In this document: one piece after another, positions 15,986 to 24,854 of the stretch
Layout of the letters: every line of letters starts with the position of its first letter
Position numbering within the stretch: the stretch's first letter is position 1
Source of the DNA: Salinivibrio siamensis
GTDB lineage: Bacteria > Pseudomonadota > Gammaproteobacteria > Enterobacterales > Vibrionaceae
Reading direction: 5' to 3'
Length of the DNA stretch: 43,807 bases
Assembly: GCF_001996005.1 (NCBI RefSeq)
Contig: NZ_MUFB01000004.1
Span: forward strand, 95,334 to 139,140
The notes under the pieces: generated by a model
What the model saw: only the letters and a program-made list of their open reading frames with translations
The model's database searches: none
What the model was told of the DNA's origin: nothing
Program-made: the position numbers and the translations under genes

Positions 15986-16021
15986 CCTGTGCATCACTTC
16001 CCAGCGCTCAGTGAAACAGAA

Positions 16022-16687
16022 TTAGAGCAGTGAAAACGGGACATCCCACTCCACCGGTAAGGCTGGCCACAACTCGCCTTCGCTCGGGGGCAGCACATAG
16101 CTGTAGTGCTTGGCTGGCTGATCATCGGCAAAACGACACGTAAATTGCAGCCCATAAGCGTGTAAGTAGCCACGATCGGCAGGCTCGCCGCCATAGTAAT
16201 CATCACCGATGAGCGGAGAGCCAATGCTTTTCATCGCCACGCGAATTTGATGGGTTTTGCCTGTGTAAGGACGACAGAGAAAAAGTCGCCGCCCCTCACC
16301 ACCAGCAATAGAGGTAAAACGCGTTCTCGCAGGGTTATCTTTGCTGGTCAGTAATTTCCAGCTACCTCGCCGCCCCTTAGTCATATCACCAACGATCAAT
16401 CCCTGCTTCTTACGCGGCTTGTTGGCACTTAATGCCAAATAGAACTTTTCTATCTCGCGAGAAGCAAACAGCCCAGAGAGGACAGACGCCGCATGAGAAG
16501 AAGTTGCCAGCAGCAGCAAGCCCGATGTCATCTTGTCCAACCGATGCACAAGGTAGACTTTCTCAACCCCAATGTGCGCCGCCACGGCCGGTAAAAGTGC
16601 CGCGTGATCGGCTTCTTTTTGCACGCTAACGCTGTGGTGCTTATTGATCACCACAAAGTATTGGTTTTGGTCGACAATTGAAAACAT
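16022..16687 (-). CDS. RluA-family pseudouridine synthase
   Basis: RNA pseudouridine synthase of the RluA type, 221 residues from the ATG at 16687. The catalytic motif is VHRLDKMTSGLLLLA (catalytic Asp), followed by KFYLALS, RPYTGKTHQIRVAMKSIGSPLIGDDYYGG and LHAYGLQF, all family hallmarks. It has no N-terminal S4 domain, so it belongs with the short RluA-like proteins; target RNA unknown. An upstream in-frame ATG at 16729 would add 14 residues, partly encoded by a GTCCT-type repeat copy (16716-16727), and is less likely to be original. It may have acquired the repeat in its leader. Transcribed toward the small membrane-protein gene (convergent). Confidence 0.85.
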   Translation of the reverse strand: MFSIVDQNQYFVVINKHHSVSVQKEADHAALLPAVAAHIGVEKVYLVHRLDKMTSGLLLLATSSHAASVLSGLFASREIEKFYLALSANKPRKKQGLIVGDMTKGRRGSWKLLTSKDNPARTRFTSIAGGEGRRLFLCRPYTGKTHQIRVAMKSIGSPLIGDDYYGGEPADRGYLHAYGLQFTCRFADDQPAKHYSYVLPPSEGELWPALPVEWDVPFSLL

Positions 16688-16715
16688 AACGAGGCGATTT
16701 ACCGGTTGGCCACTG

Positions 16716-16904
16716 AGGACAGGCATCATAACGACTTCACACTTACGTCGCTAGGGCAATCATATAAGTGACTGTCCCCCGAGTGTTCACCCTAGAGCAA
16801 TTATAAAGGTATAAAGGTGCCTGTCCCGTTAGTTCTAGCTCTTAGCTTAAAGTGCCTGTCCCCAATAGTCGCCCAATAGTCGTTAACTTAAAGTGCCTGT
16901 CCCC
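16716..16904 (-). repeat. Repeat cluster between rbsR and the RluA-type gene, with a 41-bp tandem duplication
   Basis: A forward copy at 16716 and reverse copies at 16767, 16816, 16851 and 16892. The last two belong to a tandem duplication of period 41 (16846-16886 and 16887-16927), each starting CTTAAAGTGCCTGTCCCC and containing a second conserved part (ATAGTCGCC/ATAGATCGCC, AATAG). The second unit runs into the stop codon of rbsR at 16924-16926. Confidence 0.85.
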
Positions 16905-16923
16905 GATAGATCGCCTAATAGCT

Positions 16924-17928
16924 CTATACCCGCTTCACACTCTCGCGCACTACCAGCGTTGGCTCGAGCTGAACGGTTTGGCTGTCACTTTGAGGGTCAT
17001 CCAGTTTGTGGAGTAGCGTTTCGACGGCCGCTTGACCGAGACGGTACTTGGGCTGGTGAATAGTGGTCAGGGAGGGCGAGACAAATTTTGCGAGGTGGAT
17101 ATCATCGTACCCCATGATAGAAAGATCCTCGGGTACCCGAATGCCGAGTGCATTGGCAGCATTGATCGCACCCATCGCCATCATGTCATTGCCTGCAAAA
17201 ATCGCGCTCGGCAAGGAGCCGCTCGCGGCGATCGCTTGCATGCCTTGATAGCCGCCCTCACACTCAAAGTCCGCTTCTACCATCCAGTCGGCGTTCTCAG
17301 TAAGTCCAGCATCGCGCAGCGCATCTTTAAAGCCTTGAAAACGGCGCTGTGCTTGTTGTTTAAGCAAAGGACCACTGATACAACCAATCTGGCGGTGGCC
17401 GCAGTCAATCAAGTGCTGGGTCGCTAAATAGCCGCCTTGATAGGAATTGTCTTGAATTTTATCGCAAGCAAAATCAATCGGCCCCCAATCCATCACCACC
17501 ACGGGAATATCCGGATAACGATCAAAGCCTTCAATCCGCTCACCTTCCAAGGTCGAACACATCAAAATCAAACCATCGACCCGCTTTTGCAACAGCGTAT
17601 CAATTGAAGCACGCATACGCTCAGCATCGCCTTCCGTGTTGCATAAAATCAAACTGTAGCCATTGTGATAACAGCTGCGCTCGACGCCTTTTACTACTTC
17701 GCCAAAAAACGGATTGGTGGAAGTGGTCACCAGCATGCCAAATGTTTTAGTTCGATTCACTTTTAGGCTGCGAGCCAGTGCCGACGGGGCGTAATAGTTA
17801 AGCTCTTTCGCGGCTTGGTTTACCTTCTCAGCAATCGCCTCACTCACATAACGGGTGTTGTTAATGACATGACTGACCGTCGATGTCGACACGCCCGCCC
17901 GTTTGGCAATATCTTTCATGGTCGCCAT
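16924..17928 (-). CDS. rbsR: Ribose operon repressor, LacI family
   Basis: A 334-residue LacI/GalR protein: N-terminal helix-turn-helix [28 protein letters not shown], hinge [12 protein letters not shown], then a periplasmic-binding-protein-like core ([47 protein letters not shown]). In E. coli, RbsR represses rbsDACBKR and is released by ribose. Its place as the last gene of rbsDACBKR and the palindrome ahead of rbsD (23041-23056), which contains the CGAAACGTTTCG core of the E. coli operator, support the call. It follows rbsK by 34 bases. Confidence 0.95.
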   Translation of the reverse strand: MATMKDIAKRAGVSTSTVSHVINNTRYVSEAIAEKVNQAAKELNYYAPSALARSLKVNRTKTFGMLVTTSTNPFFGEVVKGVERSCYHNGYSLILCNTEGDAERMRASIDTLLQKRVDGLILMCSTLEGERIEGFDRYPDIPVVVMDWGPIDFACDKIQDNSYQGGYLATQHLIDCGHRQIGCISGPLLKQQAQRRFQGFKDALRDAGLTENADWMVEADFECEGGYQGMQAIAASGSLPSAIFAGNDMMAMGAINAANALGIRVPEDLSIMGYDDIHLAKFVSPSLTTIHQPKYRLGQAAVETLLHKLDDPQSDSQTVQLEPTLVVRESVKRV

Positions 17929-17962
17929 TTATCGCGCTCCGCTGACTAAGGTGAAATAACGA

Positions 17963-18892
17963 TTAAGCATCTTGATGGGCCAAAAACGCCTCAACCTCTG
18001 AACGAGAAGGAATCGAAGTTTGTGCGCCACGCTTTGTCACGGATAATGCCGCCGCGGCATGCGCAAAGCGAATTGCCTGATAAAGTGTCTGTCCCTCTAT
18101 CAGTCCTGTCACCAATGCCCCATTAAAGGTATCACCCGCGGCAGTGGTATCGACAGCATCGACACGGAACCCAGGAATAAGCTGGCCCGATTGTTCGCCT
18201 TTTTCACTCAGCCATACGCCTTGTTTGCCGAGGGTGATCAGTACAGTCCCTACCCCTTTTTCATGAAGCACGTCCGAGGCCGCTTGGGCGCTGGCGGTGT
18301 CTGTTACCGCGATACCCGTCAGGCTTTGGGCTTCCGTTTCATTCGGGGTGATAATATCGACCGCGGCAAGAAGCGCGTCGCTCAGCGGTGCGGCAGGGGC
18401 GGGATTAAACACCACCTGTGTCTTTGCCGCTTTAGCATGAAAAGCCGCCTTTTCAATGCCGCACATCGGTGTTTCTAACTGCATCAGTAAATAGTCAGCG
18501 TCGGCGATTTTAGTGAGATTATCGCTGATGGTCTCCGCTGTCAGATTGGCATTGGCTTCTGCCGAGAGCGCAATACTGTTCTCACCTTGATCAGTCACTT
18601 GGATCATCGCAATCCCAGTCAGCGTATCAGGCTGTACTTTTATCGCACTGACATCCATCCCCTCTTGCGCGTAAGACTGACGAATCTGCTGGCCAAAGGC
18701 GTCGTCACCCACACTGGCAATAAAGGCAACATCGGCACCGCAACGCACCGCCGCGACTGCTTGATTGGCCCCTTTGCCGCCCGCAATTACGGCATAATCG
18801 TGGCCGTGTAACGTCTCGCCCGGACGCGGAAAGTGAGGGACGCGTAAAACATGATCAGCATTGACGCTGCCAAGAACAACCAATCGGCTCAT
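17963..18892 (-). CDS. rbsK: Ribokinase
   Basis: PfkB-family kinase, 309 residues, which phosphorylates ribose to ribose-5-phosphate with ATP. First PfkB signature GGKGANQAVAAVRCGADVAF and second signature VDTTAAGDTFNGAL (catalytic Asp in AGD), with NPAPAAPL and NETEA substrate and metal motifs. Fourth in the operon between rbsB and rbsR. A repeat-like string (AGTGTCTGTCCCT, 18084-18096 on the plus strand) encodes EGQTL just after the second signature; the length here still matches E. coli RbsK, so it is either a sequence-replacing copy or coincidence. Confidence 0.95.
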   Translation of the reverse strand: MSRLVVLGSVNADHVLRVPHFPRPGETLHGHDYAVIAGGKGANQAVAAVRCGADVAFIASVGDDAFGQQIRQSYAQEGMDVSAIKVQPDTLTGIAMIQVTDQGENSIALSAEANANLTAETISDNLTKIADADYLLMQLETPMCGIEKAAFHAKAAKTQVVFNPAPAAPLSDALLAAVDIITPNETEAQSLTGIAVTDTASAQAASDVLHEKGVGTVLITLGKQGVWLSEKGEQSGQLIPGFRVDAVDTTAAGDTFNGALVTGLIEGQTLYQAIRFAHAAAALSVTKRGAQTSIPSRSEVEAFLAHQDA

Positions 18893-18917
18893 TACTATTC
18901 CTTACCGTTTTTAAATC

Positions 18918-18953
18918 AAAAAAGCACCACCCAGTGCGAACCCGATGGTGCTC
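18918..18953 (-). terminator. Intercistronic terminator between rbsB and rbsK
   Basis: Read on the minus strand, AGCACCA pairs with TGGTGCT around a 16-base loop and runs into six T (AAAAAA at 18918-18923 on the plus strand). It lies directly behind rbsB and could reduce rbsK and rbsR expression relative to the transporter. Confidence 0.65.
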
Positions 18954-18974
18954 ACTATACGTTTCCCTGACGGC

Positions 18975-19868
18975 TTATTCAGCGATCGTTTCTTGGCTAA
19001 TCACCTTAAGCGGCACAGGGATGTAGCTGTCTACCGACTCGCCTTTCAGCACTTTATCCGCGGTTTCGACACCCAGCTCACCAATCATACCCGGTTGCTG
19101 AGCGATGGTCGCTGCCAGATGACCACGCTCGACGGCCGCAATACCATCTTTGGTGCCATCAAAACCAACAATGGTGACATCTTTGCCTGATGCTTGCACC
19201 GCGCGCAACGCGCCAAATGCCATTTCATCGTTTTGGGCGAATACCGCTTCAACATCTGGGTGGGCGGCAAGCAGGTTTTCCATCACATTCAGGCCTTTGG
19301 TGCGGTCAAAATCCGCAGGCTGACTGGCGAGTAGTTCAACGTCGGTACCTTCAATGGCATCCATAAAGCCTTCACCACGCTCGCGTGCTGCTGACGTGCC
19401 GGCAATACCCTCAAGTTGGATCACTTTAGCTCGCTCACCGACTTTGCCGATGATGTATTCCGCCGCCATTTTACTGCCTTGAGCGTTATCAGAAGCAATA
19501 TGACTCACCACTTCCCCACGGCTCGCGCCACGGTCTAGGGTGATCACCGGGATCTCGGCGCGATTCGCAATACGAATGGCGTTTGAGACCGCATCTGAGT
19601 CAGTCGGATTAATCAAAATGGCTTTAACGCCACGGATGGTTAAATCCTCCACATTCGATAGCTCTTTACTGGCGTCGTTTTGCGAATCAAGCACCAAGAG
19701 CTCATAACCAAGATCTTGTGCTTTTTGCTCTGCGCCCTCTTTCATGGTGACAAAAAATGGATTGTTTAAGGTTGAGACCACGATTGCCATTCTATCTTCC
19801 GCTTGCGCACTGATGCTCAGCGTTGACGACAGTAGCGCAGTGGTAATCAAGGTAGTCAGTTTTTTCAT
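18975..19868 (-). CDS. rbsB: Periplasmic ribose-binding protein
   Basis: A 297-residue family 1 periplasmic binding protein. Sec signal peptide [23 protein letters not shown] with cleavage likely before EDRM. The mature part follows RbsB closely: [13 protein letters not shown]-like start, [86 protein letters not shown]. It delivers ribose (and, in E. coli, mediates chemotaxis via Trg) to RbsAC. A gap of about 145 bases holding two repeat copies separates it from rbsC; a terminator-like hairpin follows it. Confidence 0.95.
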   Translation of the reverse strand: MKKLTTLITTALLSSTLSISAQAEDRMAIVVSTLNNPFFVTMKEGAEQKAQDLGYELLVLDSQNDASKELSNVEDLTIRGVKAILINPTDSDAVSNAIRIANRAEIPVITLDRGASRGEVVSHIASDNAQGSKMAAEYIIGKVGERAKVIQLEGIAGTSAARERGEGFMDAIEGTDVELLASQPADFDRTKGLNVMENLLAAHPDVEAVFAQNDEMAFGALRAVQASGKDVTIVGFDGTKDGIAAVERGHLAATIAQQPGMIGELGVETADKVLKGESVDSYIPVPLKVISQETIAE

Positions 19869-19929
19869 GCGTTCAGTCCTTTTGTGTTTGTAGGGTATTG
19901 TTTTTGCTTGCTAATAAAACAGAAATAAA

Positions 19930-19976
19930 AGTGTCTGTCCTGCTAAATTCTGCTGCTAACTAAAAGTGCCTGTCCC
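19930..19976 (-). repeat. Two repeat copies between rbsC and rbsB
   Basis: GTGTCTGTCC at 19931 and AGTGCCTGTCCC at 19965-19976, both in reverse orientation and both preceded by the AT-rich TAAAA/ATAAAA part of the extended motif. They sit inside an otherwise compact operon, so they are transcribed within the rbs message. Confidence 0.85.
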
Positions 19977-20013
19977 AACAAGCTACTATTTCGAAAAGCT
20001 TTGTCTAAAGCGG

Positions 20014-21003
20014 CTATTTGTTTTTGTTATCCACCAGCACGGCGAGCAAAATCACCACCGCTTTGGCAATCATTTGGTAGTAAGACGACACGTCCAGCAG
20101 GTTGAGGGCATTGTTCAAAAAGCCGATGATCAGCGCACCGATCAATGTACCCATGATCTTGCCTTTACCGCCCATCAAGCTGGTGCCGCCCAGCACCACC
20201 GCGGCAATCGCATCAAGCTCATAGCCAGTACCGGCAGTCGGTTGTCCGGAGGAAAGACGCGAGGTGACGATGATCCCTGCCAGCGCCGCGAGCATGCCAC
20301 ACAGGCTATACACGCCCACCTTAATTCGGTCGACATTAATGCCCGACAACCGCGCCGCCGATTCATTGCCACCAAGTGCGTAAATATAACGGCCAAAACG
20401 GGTGTGATTGAGCAGATACCAAGCGCCGATAAACACGATTGCCATCAGCCACACGGGGACGGGAATGCCCAACAGGTAGCCGGTACCAAACCAAGCGAAC
20501 GCATCGGCGGTATCAGTAAAGCCCGTTGAGATGGGGCGACCATCGGTATACACCATAGTGACACCACGATAGAGGGTCATTGCCACCAGGGTAGCAATAA
20601 ACGCCTGTACCTTGCCTTTGGCCACCACGACGCCTGTCATGGCACCAATCGCCGCGCCTGCAAACAAAGCGGTTGGCACTGCCACTAACACCGGCACTTC
20701 GACCGCAATCAAGCTGGCGGCAAACGCCCCGCACAGCGCCAACACCGAGCCAACACTCAAATCGATACCCGCGGTTAAAATCACCAATGTCATCCCCACG
20801 GCAATAATGGCGTTTACCGAGGTTTGACGCAGGATGTTAAGCAGGTTGTCGACCATGAAAAAGTTGCTGTTTAAAAATGACATCACCACGATCAACACCA
20901 GCAGGGCAATGAGTGATTTTTGCTCAATCAACCACGCTTTGCTGAACAGGGGTTTACGTCCATCTTCTGACGGCTGGGACTTATTCATTGCATTCTCGCT
21001 CAT
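20014..21003 (-). CDS. rbsC: Ribose ABC transporter permease
   Basis: Inner-membrane permease of 329 residues with eight or more hydrophobic segments ([60 protein letters not shown], and others). The motif [16 protein letters not shown] and the C-terminal [19 protein letters not shown] and [19 protein letters not shown] are characteristic of the RbsC/XylH/AraH permeases. It overlaps rbsA by 4 bases (ATGA). A slightly longer cytoplasmic N-terminus than E. coli RbsC ([17 protein letters not shown]). Confidence 0.95.
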   Translation of the reverse strand: MSENAMNKSQPSEDGRKPLFSKAWLIEQKSLIALLVLIVVMSFLNSNFFMVDNLLNILRQTSVNAIIAVGMTLVILTAGIDLSVGSVLALCGAFAASLIAVEVPVLVAVPTALFAGAAIGAMTGVVVAKGKVQAFIATLVAMTLYRGVTMVYTDGRPISTGFTDTADAFAWFGTGYLLGIPVPVWLMAIVFIGAWYLLNHTRFGRYIYALGGNESAARLSGINVDRIKVGVYSLCGMLAALAGIIVTSRLSSGQPTAGTGYELDAIAAVVLGGTSLMGGKGKIMGTLIGALIIGFLNNALNLLDVSSYYQMIAKAVVILLAVLVDNKNK

Positions 21004-22505
21004 GCTGCATCCTCATTGGCATCTTTGCCTACCGCACAGGCAAGCAGGGTTTCTTGGTTAGCGTCTTTGGCATCAAACTCACCGCATACGCGGCCTTCGT
21101 GCATCACTAAGATACGGTCGCTCATGCCGAGTACTTCGGGCATTTCTGACGACACCAAGATGATACTCATGCCCTCGGCTTTAAATTGATTAATTAGCTG
21201 ATAAATCTCTTTTTTGGCACCGACATCGACCCCCCGAGTCGGCTCGTCCAAGATCAGCACTTTCGGTTTAGTCATCAGCCCTTTGGCGATCGCCACTTTC
21301 TGCTGATTCCCGCCCGATAAGTTGCCAATGATTTGCTCGCGGGTTGGGGTTTTGATGTTAAAAAGACGAATAAAATCATCCACTGCCATCACTTCATCGC
21401 GCGGCTGTATTTTCCCCCAATGGGTGAGCTTATCGAGTGCACTGAGTGACATGTTGTCTTTCACCGATAAGCCCAACACCAAGCCCTCACCTTTGCGGTC
21501 TTCAGAGATGTAAGCAATGCCGTTGGCCAGCGCATCTTGCGGACTCACTGGGTTAATCACTTTGCCATCAAGCCGAATCACGCCGGCATCACGCGGCATG
21601 GCACCATAGATAATTTTCATTAACTCCGTGCGCCCGGCGCCCATCAGACCCGATACACCCAGAATTTCACTACGGTGCAGCTGAAAACTCACCGCTTCCA
21701 CCCCGTGGCCGCTGACATTTTCCACCTCAAGGCTTATTCCATCAGGGGTGACGTCACTTCGTGGATATTGTTCGGCGAGTTTGCGGCCCACCATCATTTC
21801 AATCAGGCCGTCTTCATCGGTATCACTCACGGGACACTCACCAATAAACTTGCCGTCACGTAACACGGTGATCCGATCGCAAATCTCAAAAATTTCTTTT
21901 AGTCGGTGGGAGATATAAACAATGCCGCAGCCTTGCGCTCGCAGCTCGTTGATCACCGCAAACAGCGAGGCGGTTTCGGTGTCGGTCAAAGCATCCGTCG
22001 GCTCATCCATAATGATCACTTGCGACTCAAACGACAGCGCTTTGGCAATTTCCACCATTTGCTGCTCACCCAAGCTCAAGCTGCCAAGTGGCGTGGTGCC
22101 ACGTGCTTTCACATTTAAACGCGCCAACAGCTTATCGGCTTCTTCAGCCATCTTGGTCCAGTCAATCTTGCCAAACCGGTTAGTAAACTCGCGGCCTAAG
22201 AAGATGTTCTCGGCAATGGTCAGCTCTGGGATCAAATTGAGCTCTTGGTGAATAATACTGATCCCCGCTTGCTGCGAATCACGCGGGCCTTTAAACGAGA
22301 CCGGTTCACCTTGATAGTTCACGTCGCCACTGTCGGCGTGATAAATCCCGGTGAGTACCTTCATCAACGTGGACTTGCCCGCGCCATTTTCACCGAGTAG
22401 CGCCATTACCTCGCCGGGATAGACATTTAAGCTCGCCTCATCGAGGGCCCGCACCCCGGGAAAGGTTTTTACGACTTGGCGGAGTTGTAAGATAGGTTGC
22501 GTCAT
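21000..22505 (-). CDS. rbsA: Ribose ABC transporter ATPase (duplicated nucleotide-binding domains)
   Basis: A 501-residue protein with two ABC domains. N-terminal half: Walker [10 protein letters not shown], signature [13 protein letters not shown], Walker [14 protein letters not shown]-terminal half: degenerate Walker [10 protein letters not shown], signature [13 protein letters not shown], Walker [15 protein letters not shown]. This is the sugar-transporter (RbsA/XylG/MglA) arrangement, and 501 residues is the length of E. coli RbsA. The ATG at 22505 ([18 protein letters not shown]) is chosen; an upstream in-frame ATG at 22577 lies within rbsD. It lies 23 bases after rbsD and overlaps rbsC. 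Confidence 0.95.
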   Translation of the reverse strand: MTQPILQLRQVVKTFPGVRALDEASLNVYPGEVMALLGENGAGKSTLMKVLTGIYHADSGDVNYQGEPVSFKGPRDSQQAGISIIHQELNLIPELTIAENIFLGREFTNRFGKIDWTKMAEEADKLLARLNVKARGTTPLGSLSLGEQQMVEIAKALSFESQVIIMDEPTDALTDTETASLFAVINELRAQGCGIVYISHRLKEIFEICDRITVLRDGKFIGECPVSDTDEDGLIEMMVGRKLAEQYPRSDVTPDGISLEVENVSGHGVEAVSFQLHRSEILGVSGLMGAGRTELMKIIYGAMPRDAGVIRLDGKVINPVSPQDALANGIAYISEDRKGEGLVLGLSVKDNMSLSALDKLTHWGKIQPRDEVMAVDDFIRLFNIKTPTREQIIGNLSGGNQQKVAIAKGLMTKPKVLILDEPTRGVDVGAKKEIYQLINQFKAEGMSIILVSSEMPEVLGMSDRILVMHEGRVCGEFDAKDANQETLLACAVGKDANEDAA

Positions 22506-22528
22506 TGTGGTTACTCGCTTAGGCCCAC

Positions 22529-22948
22529 CTAAAAGGTGACACCGGCTTGAAAAATCACATTGGCATAAGGCGTGCACTCGCCGGTGCGTACCACCGCTTT
22601 GCTCTGCACCGTACGTGCTTTAAACGCCTCGTGGCTGATCGTGGTCACAGTGATCGGCTGCTGACGCGCCGCACTCTCTTGCTCCAATCGCGCAAGCAAG
22701 GCTTGGTGCAGCGCCGGGCTCACCGCAGCAAGCTCTTCTGCAATCACCACCGACTCAATGCAGGTGTGAGTTAACACCGTCTCGACCGTCTGCATAAAGC
22801 TCGGCACGCCTTGGGTCAGCGCTAAATCAATACGCGGCACCGAGTTGGGGATCGGCAGCCCCGCATCACACACAGTCAGCTCATCGGTATGCCCGATTTG
22901 GGTGACTAGCTGTGCAAGTTCTGGATGGAGCAAACCATGTTTATTCAT
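22529..22948 (-). CDS. rbsD: D-ribose pyranase
   Basis: A 139-residue protein, same length as E. coli RbsD, that interconverts the pyranose and furanose forms of ribose so that ribokinase receives the furanose. Conserved blocks: [42 protein letters not shown] (catalytic His in GHTD, Asp in CDAGLP) and [19 protein letters not shown] at the C-terminus. First gene of rbsDACBKR; the operator palindrome is about 95 bases upstream. Confidence 0.95.
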   Translation of the reverse strand: MNKHGLLHPELAQLVTQIGHTDELTVCDAGLPIPNSVPRIDLALTQGVPSFMQTVETVLTHTCIESVVIAEELAAVSPALHQALLARLEQESAARQQPITVTTISHEAFKARTVQSKAVVRTGECTPYANVIFQAGVTF

Positions 22949-23040
22949 TCATCACCTTCTCACTCACGATAGGATCAATCAGCGCTCACTATGCGCTGGC
23001 ACGTTTTCTTGTGATCAACGTTTTCTCTCAGGAAAACACC

Positions 23041-23056
23041 ATCGAAACGTTTCGAT
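23041..23056 (-). promoter_or_regulatory. RbsR operator upstream of rbsD
   Basis: ATCGAAACGTTTCGAT is a perfect 16-bp palindrome about 95 bases before rbsD. Its core CGAAACGTTTCG is shared with the known E. coli rbs operator and is the classic LacI-family half-site arrangement with a central CG. I could not place the promoter hexamers around it with confidence. Confidence 0.85.
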
Positions 23057-23212
23057 ATAGGCAAATAATGCAGATGAAAGAAAAATTTCACCATCTGTAA
23101 ACATCACAGATGTGAGGGGGATCGACTATTGATATTGAAATCATTAGTAAAGGGAGGGGAAGATCACATTAGGGGGTTGGGAGAACTAGAGACTAGAAAG
23201 AGCCTAGGGGAC

Positions 23213-23305
23213 GGAATACGGAAAAAGCGTATCGTGCCTGATCCTGTAGATAAAGGGCCTAGGTTCCTTGGTCCTAGGCACTGCTTCCCGCTCTTTCCCG
23301 TATTC
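23213..23305. repeat. Imperfect inverted-repeat element bounded by GAATACGG / CCGTATTC
   Basis: GAATACGGAAAAAGCG at the left is mirrored by CGCTCTTTCCCGTATTC at the right. Inside are CGTATCGTGCCTG, GTAGATAAAG and two CCTAGG strings. Nearly the same inner sequence recurs at about 36711-36775, next to the GAATACG tandem array, so this is a second dispersed intergenic family. Confidence 0.7.
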
Positions 23306-23360
23306 AAGATCCCGAATCAAGGTCGGATAAGCACCAATAGCACCACCGAAATAAAAACCA

Positions 23361-23521
23361 GGCGTAGGTCGGACAAGCGCCAACACGATGTGAGCCTCGT
23401 TCCCCGGTGCAACTGGCGCGCCTCCGACATTGATGATTAAAATTGGCACTGATCGTGACAGGCGCCCGTTAACATGGTGCATGATTTTTGACACGGTGCC
23501 GGGGCTTGTGTCACCTACGCC
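23361..23521 (+). repeat. About 160-bp repeat element, copy A
   Basis: Bounded by GGCGTAGGT and its inverse ACCTACGCC (161 bp). Inner arms GTCGGACAAGCGCC and GGCGCGCCTCCGAC also form an inverted pair. The right part holds GATCGTGACAGGCGCCCGTT and GGTGCCGGGGCTTGTGTC, shared with copies B and C. The left arm resembles the REP-type GTAGGTCGGA repeats of other gammaproteobacteria. The space 23057-23210 has no recognised gene. Confidence 0.85.
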
Positions 23522-23579
23522 AATGGCACCTTCGGGCTTAAGTGTAGAAAAAGTCCCTAGGCACAGCTTTACGCTTTTC

Positions 23580-23617
23580 CTAGCCTCTCGTTTCTAGAAG
23601 CGCAGCGTCTCAGTTCT
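23580..23617. repeat. CTAGAAGCGCAGCGTCTC element, copy 1
   Basis: CTCGTTTCTAGAAGCGCAGC followed by GTCTCAG; the sequence TCTAGAAGCGCAGCGTCTC recurs at 25070-25092. It overlaps the 3' end of the small CXXC gene (stop at 23610-23612). Confidence 0.6.
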
Positions 23618-23804
23618 CGTCCTTCTCCATCGGCTCACTCAAACCCGGCACCGCTTGGCAAAACGTGCATTCTTCATTATCCACCGAGGCACCGCCCGAC
23701 TCGACGTAGCGAATACGATGACTCGCTTTGCCTCGGTTAGCCGACACCGCAAACCGCCGTTGGTCACGCTCGGGAATGGTCTTTTCTGTGTCATGGTTAG
23801 TCAT
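23610..23804 (-). CDS. Small CXXC protein, 64 residues, hypothetical
   Basis: A strong ribosome-binding site (TAGGAGG, seven bases before the ATG at 23804) marks this as a real gene. The protein is hydrophilic and basic in its first half (PERDQRRFAVSANRGKASHRIRYVES) and has a C-terminal acidic tail with one CTFC pair (a CXXC motif able to bind metal or form a disulfide), then QAVPGLSEPMEKDEN. No signal peptide or membrane segment. I do not recognise the family. It stands between 160-bp elements A and B on the same strand as the neighbouring toxin-antitoxin pair. Confidence 0.6.
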   Translation of the reverse strand: MTNHDTEKTIPERDQRRFAVSANRGKASHRIRYVESGGASVDNEECTFCQAVPGLSEPMEKDEN

Positions 23805-23875
23805 GATTTACCTCCTAAGAATGCCGAAACCAACTCAGCCATAGTTAGCTTAGCGCCCGAACGAGCCCAACCAAA

Positions 23876-23888
23876 AGTGACTGTCCTC
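23876..23888 (-). repeat. Single GTGACTGTCCTC copy
   Basis: An isolated reverse-orientation member of the GGGGACAGGCAC family (AGTGACTGTCCTC), followed at 23903-23920 by overlapping CCTAG-containing strings of the second intergenic family. Confidence 0.7.
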
Positions 23889-23959
23889 GATAGCCGATAC
23901 TAGGTCCTAGTTCCTAGGAATTGTTTTCCGCTTTTCCCTAACTCACGATCCCAAATTTC

Positions 23960-24117
23960 GCGTAGGTCGGACAAGCGCCGGGGTAATGTTAATCTTATAA
24001 CTCGATGTAGCCGCGCGCCTCCGACATCGAGGTCAAATCGGGCAACGATCGTGACAGGCGCCCGTTGGCATGGTGCATGATTGTTGACATGGTGCCGGGG
24101 CTTGTGTCACCTACGCC
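23960..24117 (+). repeat. About 160-bp repeat element, copy B
   Basis: 158 bp from GCGTAGGT to ACCTACGCC, same orientation as copy A. It shares the whole right half with copy A (GATCGTGACAGGCGCCCGTT, then GCATGGTGCATGATT). Its middle segment, containing ATGTTAATCTTATAACTCGA, is shared instead with copy D, so the copies look mosaic. Confidence 0.85.
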
Positions 24118-24165
24118 AATGGCACCACCAAAAGTCCCAATAAATTACGATAAATTACTAACTAG

Positions 24166-24462
24166 CTAATCCAGAAGTCTTTCAGGTGCGTCCATGTCCT
24201 CGTGCAGCACACGAACAACGAGTACCTCCGACTCAAGTACTTGATAGAAAACAGCGTGATGCTCGACCTGCAACCTTCGATACCCAGAAAAAACATAGGC
24301 GTAGTTCGTGCCGAGTGATGGATGATTAATCAGCTGTTTCATGCCGGTCTCAAGCTGATCTAGATATTTATCTGCCTGATCAGCACCCCATTTTTCGCAG
24401 GTATATACCCAAATTCCAATGAGATCAGATTCGGCCTTCGGCGTGACGCTCAGCTTAAGCAC
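24166..24462 (-). CDS. parE: ParE/RelE-superfamily toxin
   Basis: A 98-residue ParE-like toxin: MLKLSVTPKAESDLIGIWVYTCEKWGADQADKYLDQLE, the family pattern of a helical N-terminus, then NHPSLGTNYAYVFSGYRRLQVEHHAVFYQV and VLHEDMD at the C-terminus. ParE toxins poison DNA gyrase and are neutralised by ParD; whether this member does so is inferred. Its first base overlaps the last base of the antitoxin gene, the usual co-translation arrangement. The module lies between repeat elements B and C, a typical accessory setting. Confidence 0.88.
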   Translation of the reverse strand: MLKLSVTPKAESDLIGIWVYTCEKWGADQADKYLDQLETGMKQLINHPSLGTNYAYVFSGYRRLQVEHHAVFYQVLESEVLVVRVLHEDMDAPERLLD

Positions 24463-24716
24463 TAATCAGCCGCCTTCATCCGTTGACGGCCAGTTGCCTT
24501 GATAGCCGATACATCGAGTACCTTAGGTTTCCCGCTTGACTCACCCTCAGCGAGAGCCTGCCTCAGCACGGCAATACGTTCTTGAGCCTGCTGATCTCGA
24601 CGGATGAGGTAACGGATATACTCACTGTCATTGCCAAACTGACCGCTTTCAATCTGGCTTTTCACCCAACAGTCTTGTTGTTCAGTCAGCGTAATGGTTT
24701 TCCGATGCATGCTCAT
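24462..24716 (-). CDS. parD: ParD-family antitoxin
   Basis: An 84-residue ParD-type antitoxin. N-terminal ribbon-helix-helix (MHRKTITLTEQQDCWVKSQI, GQFGNDSEYIRYLIRRDQ) for operator binding, then a charged C-terminal segment that should wrap the toxin. ATG 24716 or ATG 24710 could be used; neither has a strong ribosome-binding site. First gene of the pair, with a palindrome upstream at 24741-24759 likely bound by the antitoxin or the complex for autoregulation. Confidence 0.88.
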   Translation of the reverse strand: MSMHRKTITLTEQQDCWVKSQIESGQFGNDSEYIRYLIRRDQQAQERIAVLRQALAEGESSGKPKVLDVSAIKATGRQRMKAAD

Positions 24717-24740
24717 ATCTGGCCATCCTAATATATCACG

Positions 24741-24759
24741 GGTATGACAATATCATACC
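24741..24759 (-). promoter_or_regulatory. Operator palindrome of the parDE pair
   Basis: GGTATGA and TCATACC flank a 5-base centre (CAATA), 25 bases upstream of the antitoxin start. A perfect 7+7 inverted repeat at this place is what ribbon-helix-helix antitoxins bind. Confidence 0.65.
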
Positions 24760-24854
24760 ACCCGACTGCGCCGAATCAATTACTGCTTCTTATCGACTCG
24801 CGTCTTGAGACACAAGCACCAATGGCACCAATGGCACCACCAAAATAAAAACCA

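Noticed and set aside
16483-16496. GAGGACAGACGC inside the RluA-type gene
   Set aside because: It encodes ASVLSG in a conserved helix of the family and shows no insertion.
23100-23116. TCACA/TGTGA strings upstream of rbsD as a CRP site
   Set aside because: The two halves are in the wrong order and separated by 2 bases rather than 6 for the CRP consensus.
23204-23494. Frames across the repeat elements (also 24780-25037)
   Set aside because: They are formed by the repeat sequence itself and are not supported by start signals.
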